Origin: Eumeta japonica
Lineage: Eukaryota > Arthropoda > Insecta > Lepidoptera > Psychidae
DNA length: 64,000 nucleotides
Assembly (NCBI GenBank): GCA_005406025.1
Contig: BGZK01000725.1
Location: 186,001-250,000 of the forward strand
Direction: 5' to 3'
Made by a program: the position numbers and the translations under genes. Each line of letters begins with the position of its first letter. Positions within the stretch are counted from its first letter, which is position 1. The notes under the pieces are model-generated. The model worked only from the letters and a program-made list of their open reading frames with translations, had not been told where the DNA came from and searched no databases. Of this stretch, positions 10,336-23,180 are shown in pieces.

Positions 10336-12383
10336 GAAAAAATTTGGAATAATAATTTACAAAGTCTGTTTCTATTTTGAAACGAGTTTTTGGAAAATTC
10401 AACAACAATAAGGTTTTAAGTATTGATACATATATTTTTTTTGTAATCATCTCAAACCAATTTTCAAATTATCTCGTATTTGTTTATAGCCTATACCTCA
10501 GTTTCCTTTAATTGGCAGCCTATCACTAGCTAAAGTTTTCTCTGTGAGTGCGGTTCAGGGCCGACTTCCACAAATCTCATCATGATCATCAATCTCAATT
10601 CAGCGTACCGATTCCTTGCAGTGCTTTAATGAGGTGTTTCCTCTGAAAACCGTTTTGAAAGCGAACACTGAAATCTTGAGGTGAAAAGGGACTCTTAAGA
10701 TCATAAAATTATTGCCTTAAAATACATTCCCGGTAATTTCATTATACTGCGGATGGTGAACTTCAATTTGAAAAATAAAATATTGGAAAGACGAATCCAT
10801 CAAAAAGAAAATGTTTCCTTAATAAATTAAAGCTTAATTTTAAAAAAATACTTTCACAGACAATTACTAGTCGTAAATATTTCTTGATTAACTCGATTTA
10901 TTTATCAGTTTATTGGTCATTACGAACCCTTATTTTATACTACAGGATAAAGTCAAAATTGTTTACTATTAAAAAAAGTAACAAAATGAGAATTAATATC
11001 ATATACAGGATCGCATATCTTACTCTAAATAAGAAACTAAAAAACCACTGACACAATGATAGTGGTTTTTAATGATCAAAGAGCTAATTTTTACTTCCGA
11101 ATGAAACCATTTTCCATTAGCTTTTTTTATATCGAAAGTTATTTTTAGCTTTGTTAAAAGCTATCAATACTGCAAGCATGTATTTAAAGAGTCATGACTT
11201 TAATTCGTAACTATAAATAACACGTATAATTACTCTTTAATTATATTTTAAACTAACATGTGTAAAAATTATTATTAACATATGTAAAAGATCTTAGTGA
11301 AACTAAACGGTGTATGATTTCGTATCGAACTATAAATCTAACCTCATCCTTGTTCACTCAGCGGTTACTGCTTAAAAAAATGTGCTGGCAATTGTGCAAC
11401 CGCATTTTAGATAAGCATTTTGTGTCATATCTGTGTGAGGACTCACACAAAATTCAAGTCACGTGCAATTGGTCGAGACCCCGTGTATCTGTTATAATCA
11501 GCAGGTCACGCGATTGAATAACGTGATTTGGTCCATTTCATGAAAAGGTGTGAATCTAATAAAGAATTCATGAGAAATTCGATTTACTAAGTTTATATTG
11601 TTGTTCTGTCAGACACGGTCTATATGGAGAAACGTTCATGAACGTTCTGTTTCTATAGCGACTGCTCTGGTCATTTTAGAGAAGTTCTTGAATTGACAAC
11701 AAATGCTCTTGTAATGACTAGAGTCTAGACTTAAACTGTAGGCTTTTAAAATTGTTGCTATTGAAAGATATATATGTAAGATATATATGTGTTATAAAAA
11801 ACAAACACAAAATTTATTACCAAGTTGCAATCGATATGTCTTATCAATTGTTAAGAACTAAAGGCTGTCGCTACACCTATCAAAATAAAGTTTTATTACT
11901 CGGGCAGTACTCAAAACACAATTTTTCTCACGTCGGTTTATAAGAAATGCTAAAAAGCAACTGAGAAAAAACTCAGAATGAACATAGGATACAGTATTAA
12001 TTACATAATCAAACATTAATTTATAATATTTTAGTGAAAACATCATTAATTTAATGATTACTCCTTCATTAATGTTACAAATTTTATTATCTAATGTTAA
12101 ATAGGATACACGTAGTTAGAGCAAGGGCATACACCAGACTTGTACAATGCCGTGGCAAACGAAACAAACGGGTGTGTCTGTGTATGCGCATGTCATGACA
12201 TATGTGGTCTAATATTTTTTAAATATCAGTTTAAGAAAAATCTAAGGAAATGTTCAGAGTAAAAAATATACATATCGTCGTTTCCGGATTTACATAGAAA
12301 AAAATACTCGATAGTTTATTATCATAGAAGTATGATTTTCTGAAATTTTTCAAATTAATTATACAGATTAAAAATAACATTGT
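10336..12383. other. Unannotated AT-rich DNA
   Basis: No gene or named repeat recognised in about 2 kb. A perfect 16-bp palindrome AACGTTCATGAACGTT lies at 11631-11646 and contains TTC-nn-GAA-nn-TTC spacing. Confidence 0.45.
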
Positions 12384-12424
12384 CACACGAAACACTGATC
12401 ACAGGAATCCAACACGCACTTGGC
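12384..12424 (-). repeat. GGCCAAGTGCG dispersed repeat, head only
   Basis: The minus strand reads GGCCAAGTGCGTGTTGGATT at 12405-12424, the conserved head of a lepidopteran dispersed repeat also seen at 33.43, 39.01, 41.47 and 45.51 kb. The rest of the element is not recognisable here. Confidence 0.5.
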
Positions 12425-12989
12425 CATTATTTAGATACAAATCTTGGTCAGCAAGTTCATTGCTCTTTGCTTCATGTGCCTTTCTCCCGCTATCAACAAA
12501 GTAAAGTTGATTTTTGTTCCGAACCACAAATTGGGCGAATTCGTAATGATGTCTGTGTAGGTACTTATACTGGCATGAAAAACCGCCCGGTGTAGTCGAA
12601 CTTGGATGATTATTATTCAAGTAAATTTAATGTTATCATACTTTATGCAATGTTGTTTGATAAGTAGAACATATTTTGTAAGAAAAAAATAAGTATTACG
12701 ACGGCGTAATTAAATATGCGAAACCTTAAGTGCAAGAACTTAATTTTTAGCTTATCTATATGAATATTAATATCAAATACGTACAAATCACTAAAATATA
12801 TGATTAGCGCATTACACATAATTTTCACTCGTAAAGGCTGTACTTTAGTCTATTTAAAGGAATTTCGATATGATCAAAATCCAGCCTCCTTTACAAAGCA
12901 AGGCTGAATATTACCAAGAAAATCTATGGTTTAGGAATAATAAGCTTTGTGACAGTGGGTGAATTTACTAAACAATTTTGTTACGTATT
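12425..12989. other. Unannotated AT-rich DNA
   Basis: Open frames on both strands near 12.4-12.6 kb are not recognised as protein. Nothing else seen. Confidence 0.4.
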
Positions 12990-13665
12990 GTTATTATGTA
13001 TTATTTTTGTGTAGTTGTATTCAGTTCTTGTTACCCGTCCACTGAAGCCTATCCTCCAGCAATTTTTCCGTTTCAGATTAATGTTCCCACTCCTGTTCAT
13101 AGTATACACTGCAGGTGTCTGTGATGTTACAAGCCACTGTGACTATCACTTATATGCTAACCTCAACCAAGTGAGATTGAAGATTTACAATATTTAATCC
13201 CAATGGCAAAACTATTGGGATTAAATCTATCTTATTTTAGCAACGAGTCGTTATTGAAATTAAATTTAGATCTAGAAAATATCATAACTTGATCAGGACA
13301 AAGCTCTTTGGAGCATAACCCTAGTAAATCAAAAAGTATTTGGTTCGACACATCAGATAAAGCAACTAACTAACCATAAACCGGTCGTTTCAGAGAACAA
13401 GTGGAGCGTGTATCAGAGGGTCGCACGTACATACGTACGACTCATGTTTATGGGTAATGTGACGGAACTGTAGGAAACTCATTCTGCAGGCTCAAAGTAC
13501 TTTATCAATTCGTGAATTTCTCAACACAGAATTGCGCGTCAGGTTCTATGATCTTCTGGAATTTAGGAAGTTTAATTATGGAGATATGAAGTACGATCTT
13601 CAGTTATTGTCTCAAAGAAATCGTGTAGTACAACTTCAGCCAAATCAACCACAGTATGGCTCATG
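12990..13665 (+). mobile_element. LINE family C (CR1/Jockey-like) reverse-transcriptase relic
   Basis: A frame at 13015-13197 contains PLLFIVYTAGVCDVTSH and then YHLYANLNQ. This matches the RT motif B-C region of CR1/Jockey-type elements, with the catalytic pair of the usual YADD lost (YANL). Shifted frames continue the pattern: LDLENII, then SLEHNPSKSKSIWF at about 13300-13345, and a C-terminal FRKFNYGDMKYDLQ at about 13560-13600. Frameshifts and the lost aspartates make it inactive. No 5' or 3' end of the element can be placed. Confidence 0.65.
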
Positions 13666-13688
13666 GTAGTTTTAACCATGCAGCGACT

Positions 13689-13720
13689 AAGTGCTAGAAC
13701 AATACATTGTTCTAGCACTT
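13689..13720. repeat. Perfect hairpin, 14-bp stem, 4-nt loop
   Basis: AAGTGCTAGAACAA (13689-13702) is followed by TACA and its exact reverse complement (13707-13720). It lies just after the LINE C relic. No element is attached to it. Confidence 0.8.
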
Positions 13721-16014
13721 GCAGCAATAGCAGTATTGAGTGACAGAGGTACACCTTTATCACTCAAAAGTAATACTGATAGCGTTAACACCAAGCAATG
13801 TAGTTACACACGTTTGACATAGATCGTCGTATACTGCATCATACAGATTTTCATATACATACGTACCTATATACATAATTTACATAGATAAATATTGTAT
13901 TTATAACTATGCTATTATGTATTATTATGCATACATTATTATTTATTATACATTGCTGCTATGCAATCAGTCCCGACATATAAGGGCTGATACACAAAGG
14001 GTCTTATATAATTGTAATAATATCAGTATAGCACCAAGTGCTGCCAAATAAAGCTTTTCTACGTCTATGTTTTGTAGGCGTTGTATAAAACCATTTGTAG
14101 AGTAAAGCAATACAAAAATCTCTAACTAAGAATTCAAAGAAAAATATTTGTTGCAATGTTGCTTTTAATAACATGTAATATAATAAGCAATAATTCTTAA
14201 ATTTAATTGTACGGCAGTTTACTTAATCAACACCGGATTTGAAGGTAAATCTGAATTGATCAAATTGCCTATTATACGTGTAATGGTTATTTTTCAACAA
14301 TTTTTTACCGTATTGAATTCCCGAAATCCATAGAATTTCAGACTATGAGTTTAAGAAGATTATTTTCTCGTTTAAATTTTTCCAACTTGATTTTTCGTAG
14401 TCACGTTTAATTCTTTTATTGATTTACGATAGCCAGAAACACTTCACCAGTCAGCCATATTCATAAGTACTAAATCAGCGCACAGAGTAATAATTTTTTT
14501 TTTACAATTGACTAATTTTAAGTAGTTATGTTAAATTTACTGACATAAAATAGCTCTTAGCTATCCTGGTTCAAGTTTCTGGTTGAAGATTGCGCGGATG
14601 GCAGCTGGCTCTATGGATAGAACAGAATAATTTTGTTTTTGCAATTGTTTACTTCTTCTTTAAATGTGAATTCCAAGTATTTGTAAACTCTTATTATGAT
14701 TAACACCTGATTCTTGACCTGAAGTTAATACTAAAAGCTGCATCATGTAGGTACGTGTAAAAGTATTATTAGTGTTAGAGTAGATTTTAAGAGGGAAAGT
14801 AGAATAGACAAAATGTGTCAGACACTGAATAAAGATTTACGCTTTTACTGATCTAATGTGCTCATTATAAGATAATTATTTCGAACGTGTTACAAAAGCT
14901 TTAATGTGACAAACATTTATTATGCTTAAAGTTGTGTATGGCAGAATTTGTATTATATTAATCATCTTTTTTAACTTAATGTACAAAATACTTATATATG
15001 CCATATAAATGTTAAAGATATGTGTAATAGTTTTATAGATCTATTAGAAATCTGCAAAACTACACAAAAAGGAATTGCTATCATTAGGACTGTAATTCAT
15101 TTTACACTTTGTCATTAAAAAAAATATAGAGAAAAAAATAAAATAACTATCCAACTCAACACAAAATTACGTATCAATCACATTTAACTCAATAAATTGC
15201 TAACCGTATTGAATCAATGCGGAAATTAAATTGTGCTGAACATAACAAAATCATCGGTTGTAAATTTATATTAATTTCACATTATATATATATATATATA
15301 GACTTTAATTTGTTAAATGAAATAAATATAAAGTTCTTCTCAAAAGCAATCTGAAAATAATTTTGAAAAGCGAACCTATACATAAACGTGTTTAAAATTA
15401 ATTTGTAATGAAAGTTTTTATGAAATATTTCGTATATTAGTATAGTTACAAATCTTACAACTAGACGTAGCTTTACAATCATAAGATGATATCGATGCAA
15501 TTCGGAAGTGGACGTCAATACTAAACGGTAGCTATTCGATTTTGACGTTTCGATTTGACGATTCACTCCAACTATATTTTGGGTGATCCAACAGATCAAT
15601 AGATGATGTCGCAGTATTGTAATTCTGGAGAAGGGAAAATTTCAATGACAGTTGAAAGATAGCGCTGAAAGATAAGGCTGAATATGATATCATGGAAATT
15701 TCAATACGCTACAATTTTCAATGTAACGGCACTCGTTTGAACCTTGTTACAGATATCAGCCATGATTCGAAATTTAAAAAGTTTGTTTTGCTGTACAAGG
15801 CAACTTTATAACTACAAAATTGTGGCGCCATTTTGTACTACTATAACCTTTTTATATCGATTTAAAAGTTTCTAAATGTAGGAGAAATTGAATAGGTACT
15901 AATAGATAGAGTTTCATGGTTGGATTTATAGTTCATGGGAATTTAAATAATCGTAACTTAATGTAACTTAATCGTAACTTAACGTATTCACTATCTGCAT
16001 GTATACACTTTTCC
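13721..16014. other. Unannotated AT-rich DNA
   Basis: About 2.3 kb with no recognised gene or named repeat. A short (TA)n run lies at about 15285-15300. Confidence 0.5.
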
Positions 16015-16300
16015 ATCCGTATCAACCAGTCAAAAATACCTCTAATCACACTTTCTGACCTGCAGAAATTTCAAAATGATAGGCGGCCAGTACTTCTACC
16101 TTGCTCTCAAATCTCTTGCCTATTAATTTTTCTTTGGTTTATGGAAAACAAGTGAAAATCGTATGGTGCTAAATCAGAAGAATATAGCGGGTGAGAGAGG
16201 TTAAAGACATTTTTCGCATTATAAAATCAAGTGTTCTAGCAGGCGTGTGTGGCGCGGCGCTGTCGTGGTACTAAAGAAAGTGCCGGATTCGTGATTTCAG
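16015..16300 (-). mobile_element. Mariner transposase scrap
   Basis: Minus-strand translation gives HDSAAPHTPARTLDFIMRK, then, after a frameshift, HPLYSSDLAPYDFHLFSINQ and further residues. These match the second catalytic Asp block and the S-x-DLAP-x-D block of mariner DDD transposases. Only about 95 codons survive. Stops are present and no terminal repeats were found. It differs from the mariners at 25.8/32.4 kb and at 52 kb, so it is probably a third family. Confidence 0.65.
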
Positions 16301-16394
16301 TCTTCTGACACACAAAGATACTGTTGGAGCATAAACTGTCACCTGACCGCTAAGAATTAACTGCGTTTTCATTTTCTACATACGGTGACGTTTT

Positions 16395-16965
16395 AATAGT
16401 GTTAGTTTACATTCACATAACGATCAACCACATTTTGTTAAGGACGATCATGCGATTGTATTGTTTGTTGATGATATTGATGACCTTACATTTTAAGATT
16501 GATAGGCATCAACCAGCTTTTGATGAAGTAAACAGTGCCATCTCTGAAATAGTTGAATGGCTTAATATTAATAATCTTCTTTGTGATGAAAGGAAAATAA
16601 AACTTGTAAAATTTTCTTTATCTAACTCTAAGTTTATCGATTCAAACGTAATGATCAATAATGAGAAAGTGGATATTGTGGACGACTTTACTTCTAGGTG
16701 TCATTTTAGATGACAAGCTACATTGGAATTCCCATATTGTGAGTTTAGTAAATAGGCATGGTCCTGCAACGTATGTAGTCAAAAGAATTCTGCGACTTAC
16801 AAATGGAAGCACCGTCAGATTAGTTTATATCAGCTTTTTTCATGATCTCAAGATTTATGGAATTTTATTTTGGGGTCCCGAAGCCGATATTATCACAATT
16901 TTAATGCTGCAGAAATGAGCTATTCGTGCTGTTTATCATTTGATACCAATGGCACGTCTAAGAAA
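16395..16965 (+). mobile_element. LINE family D (Jockey/CR1-like) reverse-transcriptase relic
   Basis: Motif C reads FVDD at 16464-16475, followed after a stop by KIDRHQPAFDEVNSAISEIV and LVKFSLSNSKFIDSNVMINN. A frame shift then gives LLGVILDDKLHWNSHIVSLV and, further on, RLVYISFFHDLKIYGILFWG. This is the usual order of the RT thumb and connection region in Jockey/CR1-type elements. Premature stops near 16915 and the frameshift near 16690 make it a pseudogene. Its recognisable 3' limit is immediately before the 120-bp satellite. Confidence 0.8.
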
Positions 16966-17024
16966 AAAAAAATTGGGTGCGTGTACATAAGTACGCGCTT
17001 GAGAAGTTATACTTCTTTGGCATC

Positions 17025-20000
17025 ATTAAAAACGAGCCCAAACTCGATGGGGTTGCGTCGTTTAATTACGGAGTTCCTATGGCCACCTTCCAGCTCCATC
17101 ATCAGACGCTGATTACCATAGAGTATCAAAGTACTCGTCAAGACGAATCAAACGAGCCCAAACTCGATGGGTTGCGTCGTTTAATTACGGAGTTCCTATG
17201 GCCACCTTCTAGCTCCATCATCAGACGCTGATTACCATATAGTATCAAAGTACTGTCAAGACGAATCAAACGAGCCCAAACTCGATGGGGTTGCGTCGTT
17301 TAATTACGGAGTTTCTATGGCCATCTTCCAGCTCCATCATCAGACGCTGATTACCATATAGTATCAAAGTACTCGTCAAGACGAATCAAACGAGCCCAAA
17401 CTCGATGGGTTTGCGTCGTTTAATTACGGAGTTCCTATGGCCACCTTCTAGCTCCATCATCAGACGCTGATTACCATATAGTATCAAAGTACTCGTCAAG
17501 ACGAATCAAACGAGCCCAAACTCGATGGGGTTGCGTCGTTTAATTACGGAGTTCCTATGGCCACCTTCTAGCTCCATCATCAGACGCTGATTACCATATA
17601 GTATCAAAGTACTCGTCAAGAGGAATCAAACGAGCCCAAACTCGATGGGGTTGCGTCGTTTAATTACGGAGTTCCTATGGCCACCTTCCAGCTCCATCAT
17701 CAGACCCTGGTTACCATATAGTATCAAAGTACTCGTCAAGACGAATCAAACGAGCCCAAACTCGATGGGTTGCGTCGTTTAATTACGGAGTTCCTATGGC
17801 CACCTTCTAGCTCCATCATCAGACGCTGATTACCATATAGTATCAAAGTACTCGTCAAGACGAATCAAACGAGCCCAAACTCGATGGGGTTGCGTCGTTT
17901 AATTACGGAGTTCCTATGGCCACCTTCCAGCTCCATCATCAGACCCTGGTTACCATATAGTATCAAAGTACTCGTCAAGACGAATCAAACGAGCCCAAAC
18001 TCGATGGGTTGCGTCGTTTAATTACGGAGTTCCTATGGCCACCTTCTAGCTCCATCATCAGACGCTGATTACCATATAGTATCAAAGTACTCGTCAAGAC
18101 GAATCAAACGAGCCCAAACTCGATGGGGTTGCGTCGTTTAATTACGGAGTTCCTATGGCCACCTTCCAGCTCCATCATCAGACGCTGATTACCATATAGT
18201 ATCAAAGTACTCGTCAAGAGGAATCAAACGAGCCCAAACTCGATGGGGTTGCGTCGTTTAATTACGGAGTTCCTATGGCCACCTTCCAGCTCCATCATCA
18301 GATTACCATCCCTCGTCAAGACGAATCAAACGAGCCCAAACTCGATGGGGTTGTGTCGTTTAATTACGGAGTTCCTATGGCCACCTCCAGCTCCATCATC
18401 ACCGCTGTTACCATATAGTATCAGCTCGTCAAGACGAATCAAACGAGCCCAAACTCGATGGGGTTGCGTCGTTTAATTACGGAGTTCCTATGGCCATCTT
18501 CCAGCTCCATCATCAGACGCTGATTACCATATAGTATCAAAGTACTGTCAAGACGAATCAAACGAGCCCAAACTCGATGGGGTTGTGTCGTTTAATTACG
18601 GAGTTCCTATGGCCACCTTCCAGCTCCATCATCAGACCCTGGTTACCATATAGTATCAAAGTACTCGTCAAGACGAATCAAACGAGCCCAAACTCGATGG
18701 GGTTGCGTCGTTTAATTACGGAGTTCCTATGGCCACCTTCCAGCTCCATCATCAGACGCTGATTACCATATAGTATCAAAGTACTCGTCAAGACGAATCA
18801 AACGAGCCCAAACTCGATGGGGTTGCGTCGTTTAATTACGGAGTTCCTATGGCCACCTTCCAGCTCCATCATCAGACCCTGTTACCATATAGTATCAAAG
18901 TACTCGTCAAGACGAATCAAACGAGCCCAAACTCGATGGGGTGCGTCGTTTAATTACGGAGTTCCTATGGCCACCTTCCAGCTCCATCATCAGACGCTGA
19001 TTACCATATAGTATCAAAGTACTCGTCAAGACGAATCAAACGAGCCCAAACTCGATGGGGTTGCGTCGTTTAATTACGGAGTTCCTATGGCCACCTTCCA
19101 GCTCCATCATCAGACGCTGATTACCATATAGTATCAAAGTACTCGTCAAGACGAATCAAACGAGCCCAAACTCGATGGGTTGCGTCGTTTAATTACGGAG
19201 TTCCTATGGCCACCTTCCAGCTCCATCATCAGACGCTGATTACCATATAGTATCAAAGTACTCGTCAAGACGAATCAAACGAGCCCAAACTCGATGGGGT
19301 TGCGTCGTTTAATTACGGAGTTCCTATGGCCACCTTCCAGCTCCATCATCAGACGCTGGTTACCATATAGTATCAAAGTACTCGTCAAGACGAATCAAAC
19401 GAGCCCAAACTCGATGGGTTGCGTCGTTTAATTACGGAGTTCCTATGGCCACCTTCCAGCTCCATCATCAGACGCTGATTACCATATAGTATCAAAGTAC
19501 TGTCAAGACGAATCAAACGAGCCCAAACTCGATGGGTTGCGTCGTTTAATTACGGAGTTCCTATGGCCACCTTCCAGCTCCATCATCAGACGCTGATTAC
19601 CATATAGTATCAAAGTACTCGTCAAGACGAATCAAACGAGCCCAAACTCGATGGGGTTGCGTCGTTTAATTACGGAGTTCCTATGGCCACCTTCCAGCTC
19701 CATCATCAGACGCTGATTACCATATAGTATCAAAGTACTGTCAAGACGAATCAAACGAGCCCAAACTCGATGGGGTTGCGTCGTTTAATTACGGAGTTCC
19801 TATGGCCACCTTCCAGCTCCATCATCAGACGCTGATTACCATATAGTATCAAAGTACTCGTCAAGACGAATCAAACGAGCCCAAACTCGATGGGGTTGCG
19901 TCGTTTAATTACGGAGTTCCTATGGCCACCTTCCAGCTCCATCATCAGACGCTGATTACCATAGTATCAAAGTACTCGTCAAGACGAATCAAACGAGCCC

Positions 20001-23000
20001 AAACTCGATGGGGTTGCGTCGTTTAATTACGGAGTTCCTATGGCCACCTTCCAGCTCCATCATCAGACGCTGATTACCATATAGTATCAAAGTACTCGTC
20101 AAGACGAATCAAACGAGCCCAAACTCGATGGGGTTGCGTCGTTTAATTACGGAGTTCCTATGGCCACCTTCCAGCTCCATCATCAGACCCTGATTACCAT
20201 ATAGTATCAAAGTACTCGTCAAGACGAATCAAACGAGCCCAAACTCGATGGGGTTGCGTCGTTTAATTACGGAGTTCCTATGGCCACCTTCCAGCTCCAT
20301 CATCAGACGCTGATTACCATATAGTATCAAAGTACTCGTCAAGACGAATCAAACGAGCCCAAACTCGATGGGGTTGCGTCGTTTAATTACGGAGTTCCTA
20401 TGGCCACCTTCCAGCTCCATCATCAGACGCTGATTACCATATAGTATCAAAGTACTCGTCAAGACGAATCAAACGAGCCCAAACTCGATGGGGTTGCGTC
20501 GTTTAATTACGGAGTTCCTATGGCCACCTTCCAGCTCCATCATCAGACGCTGATTACCATATAGTATCAAAGTACTCGTCAAGACGAATCAAACGAGCCC
20601 AAACTCGATGGGGTTGCGTCGTTTAATTACGGAGTTCCTATGGCCACCTTCCAGCTCCATCATCAGACGCTGATTACCATATAGTATCAAAGTACTCGTC
20701 AAGACGAATCAAACGAGCCCAAACTCGATGGGTTGCGTCGTTTAATTACGGAGTTCCTATGGCCACCTTCCAGCTCCATCATCAGACGCTGATTACCATA
20801 TAGTATCAAAGTACTCGTCAAGACGAATCAAACGAGCCCAAACTCGATGGGGTTGCGTCGTTTAATTACGGAGTTCCTATGGCCACCTTCCAGCTCCATC
20901 ATCAGACGCTGATTACCATATAGTATCAAAGTACTCGTCAAGACGAATCAAACGAGCCCAAACTCGATGGGGTTGCGTCGTTTAATTACGGAGTTCCTAT
21001 GGCCACCTTCCAGCTCCATCATCAGACGCTGATTACCATATAGTATCAAAGTACTCGTCAAGACGAATCAAACGAGCCCAAACTCGATGGGGTTGCGTCG
21101 TTTAATTACGGAGTTCCTATGGCCACCTTCCAGCTCCATCATCAGACGCTGATTACCATATAGTATCAAAGTACTCGTCAAGACGAATCAAACGAGCCCA
21201 AACTCGATGGGGTTGCGTCGTTTAATTACGGAGTTCCTATGGCCACCTTCCAGCTCCATCATCAGACGCTGATTACCATATAGTATCAAAGTACTGTCAA
21301 GACGAATCAAACGAGCCCAAACTCGATGGGTTGCGTCGTTTAATTACGGAGTTCCTATGGCCACCTTCCAGCTCCATCATCAGACGCTGTTACCATATAG
21401 TATCAAAGTACTCGTCAAGACGAATCAAACGAGCCCAAACTCGATGGGGTTGCGTCGTTTAATTACGGAGTTCCTATGGCCACCTTCCAGCTCCATCATC
21501 AGACGCTGATTACCATATAGTATCAAAGTACTCGTCAAGACGAATCAAACGAGCCCAAACTCGATGGGGTTGCGTCGTTTAATTACGGAGTTCCTATGGC
21601 CACCTTCCAGCTCCATCATCAGACGCTGATTACCATATAGTATCAAAGTACTCGTCAAGACGAATCAAACGAGCCCAAACTCGATGGGGTTGCGTCGTTT
21701 AATTACGGAGTTCCTATGGCCACCTTCCAGCTCCATCATCAGACGCTGATTACCATATAGTATCAAAGTACTCGTCAAGACGAATCAAACGAGCCCAAAC
21801 TCGATGGGTTGCGTCGTTTAATTACGGAGTTCCTATGGCCACCTTCCAGCTCCATCATCAGACCCTGGTTACCATATAGTATCAAAGTACTCGTCAAGAC
21901 GAATCAAACGAGCCCAAACTCGATGGGGTTGCGTCGTTTAATTACGGAGTTCCTATGGCCACCTTCCAGCTCCATCATCAGACGCTGATTACCATATAGT
22001 ATCAAAGTACTCGTCAAGAGGAATCAAACGAGCCCAAACTCGATGGGGTTGCGTCGTTTAATTACGGAGTTCCTATGGCCACCTTCCAGCTCCATCATCA
22101 GACCCTGATTACCATATAGTATCAAAGTACTCGTCAAGACGAATCAAACGAGCCCAAACTCGATGGGGTTGCGTCGTTTAATTACGGAGTTCCTATGGCC
22201 ACCTTCTGGCTCCATCATCAGACGCTGATTACCATATAGTATCAAAGTACTGTCAAGACGAATCAAACGAGCCCAAACTCGATGGGGTTGCGTCGTTTAA
22301 TTACGGAGTTCCTATGGCCACCTTCTGGCTCCATCATCAGACGCTGATTACCATATAGTATCAGTACTCGTCAAGACGAATCAAACGAGCCCAAACTCGA
22401 TGGGGTTGCGTCGTTTAATTACGGAGTTCCTATGGCCACCTTCTAGCTCCATCATCAGACGCTGATTACCATATAGTATCAAAGTACTCGTCAAGAGGAA
22501 TCAAACGAGCCCAAACTCGATGGGGTCGTCGTTTAATTACGGAGTTCTCCCAGCCCACTCCATCCAACTTGCCATATAGGTATCAAAGTATTTGTCAAGA
22601 CGAATCAAACGAGCCCAAACTCGATGGGTTGTCGTCGTTTAATCACGGAGTTCCTATGGCCACCTTCTAGCTCCATCATCAGACGCTGATTACCATATAG
22701 TATCAGTACTCGTCAAGAGGAACCAAACGAGCCCAAACTCGATGGGGTTGCGTCGTTTAATTGAGCCCCTGCTACAATTCCACCTTCCAGCTCCATCATC
22801 AGACGCTGATTACCATAAGTATCAGTAATTCGTCAAGAGAATCAAACGAGCCCAAACTCGATGGGTTGCGTCGTTTAATTACGGAGTTCCATACCTTCGG
22901 CTCCATTATCAGACGCTGATTACCATATAGTATCGTACTCGTCAAGACGAATCAAACGAGCCCAAACTCGATGGGTTGCGTCGTTTAATTACGGAGTTCC

Positions 23001-23180
23001 TATGGCCACCTTCAGTTCCATTATCATCAGACGCTGATTACCATAGTATCAGTACTCGTCAGTTTGACGAATCAAACGAGCCCAAACTCGATGGGGTTGT
23101 CGTCGTTTAATTACGGTGTCCTATTTAACCTTCCAGCTCCATCATCAGACGCCATTACCATATAGTATCAAAGTACTCGC
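17025..23180. repeat. 120-bp satellite array, about 52 copies
   Basis: The monomer is 120 bp (ACGAGCCCAAACTCGATGGG ... GACGAATCAA). The CCCAAACTCGATGGG block recurs at 17041, 17161, 17279, 17399 and so on to 23085, about 52 times in one orientation. The central copies (about 20.0-21.3 kb) are almost identical. The first dozen and especially the last six (from about 22.5 kb) diverge. Recurrent variants are GGGG/GGG, CTCGTC/CTGTC, TTCCAG/TTCTAG/TTCTGG, ACGCTGATT/ACCCTGGTT and AAGACG/AAGAGG. Copies from 17639 to 18117 form two repeats of a 239-bp dimer. I recall the monomer as widespread in Lepidoptera. It does not look like a functional coding sequence. Confidence 0.97.

Noticed and set aside
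18243..19011. Several 60-77-codon protein genes
   Set aside because: All are the same frame of the 120-bp satellite, cut by its single stop. They reflect repeat structure and not genes.
17025..23180. CRISPR array
   Set aside because: The whole 120-bp unit is repeated with no alternating unique spacers, the host DNA is eukaryotic, and no cas genes are present.
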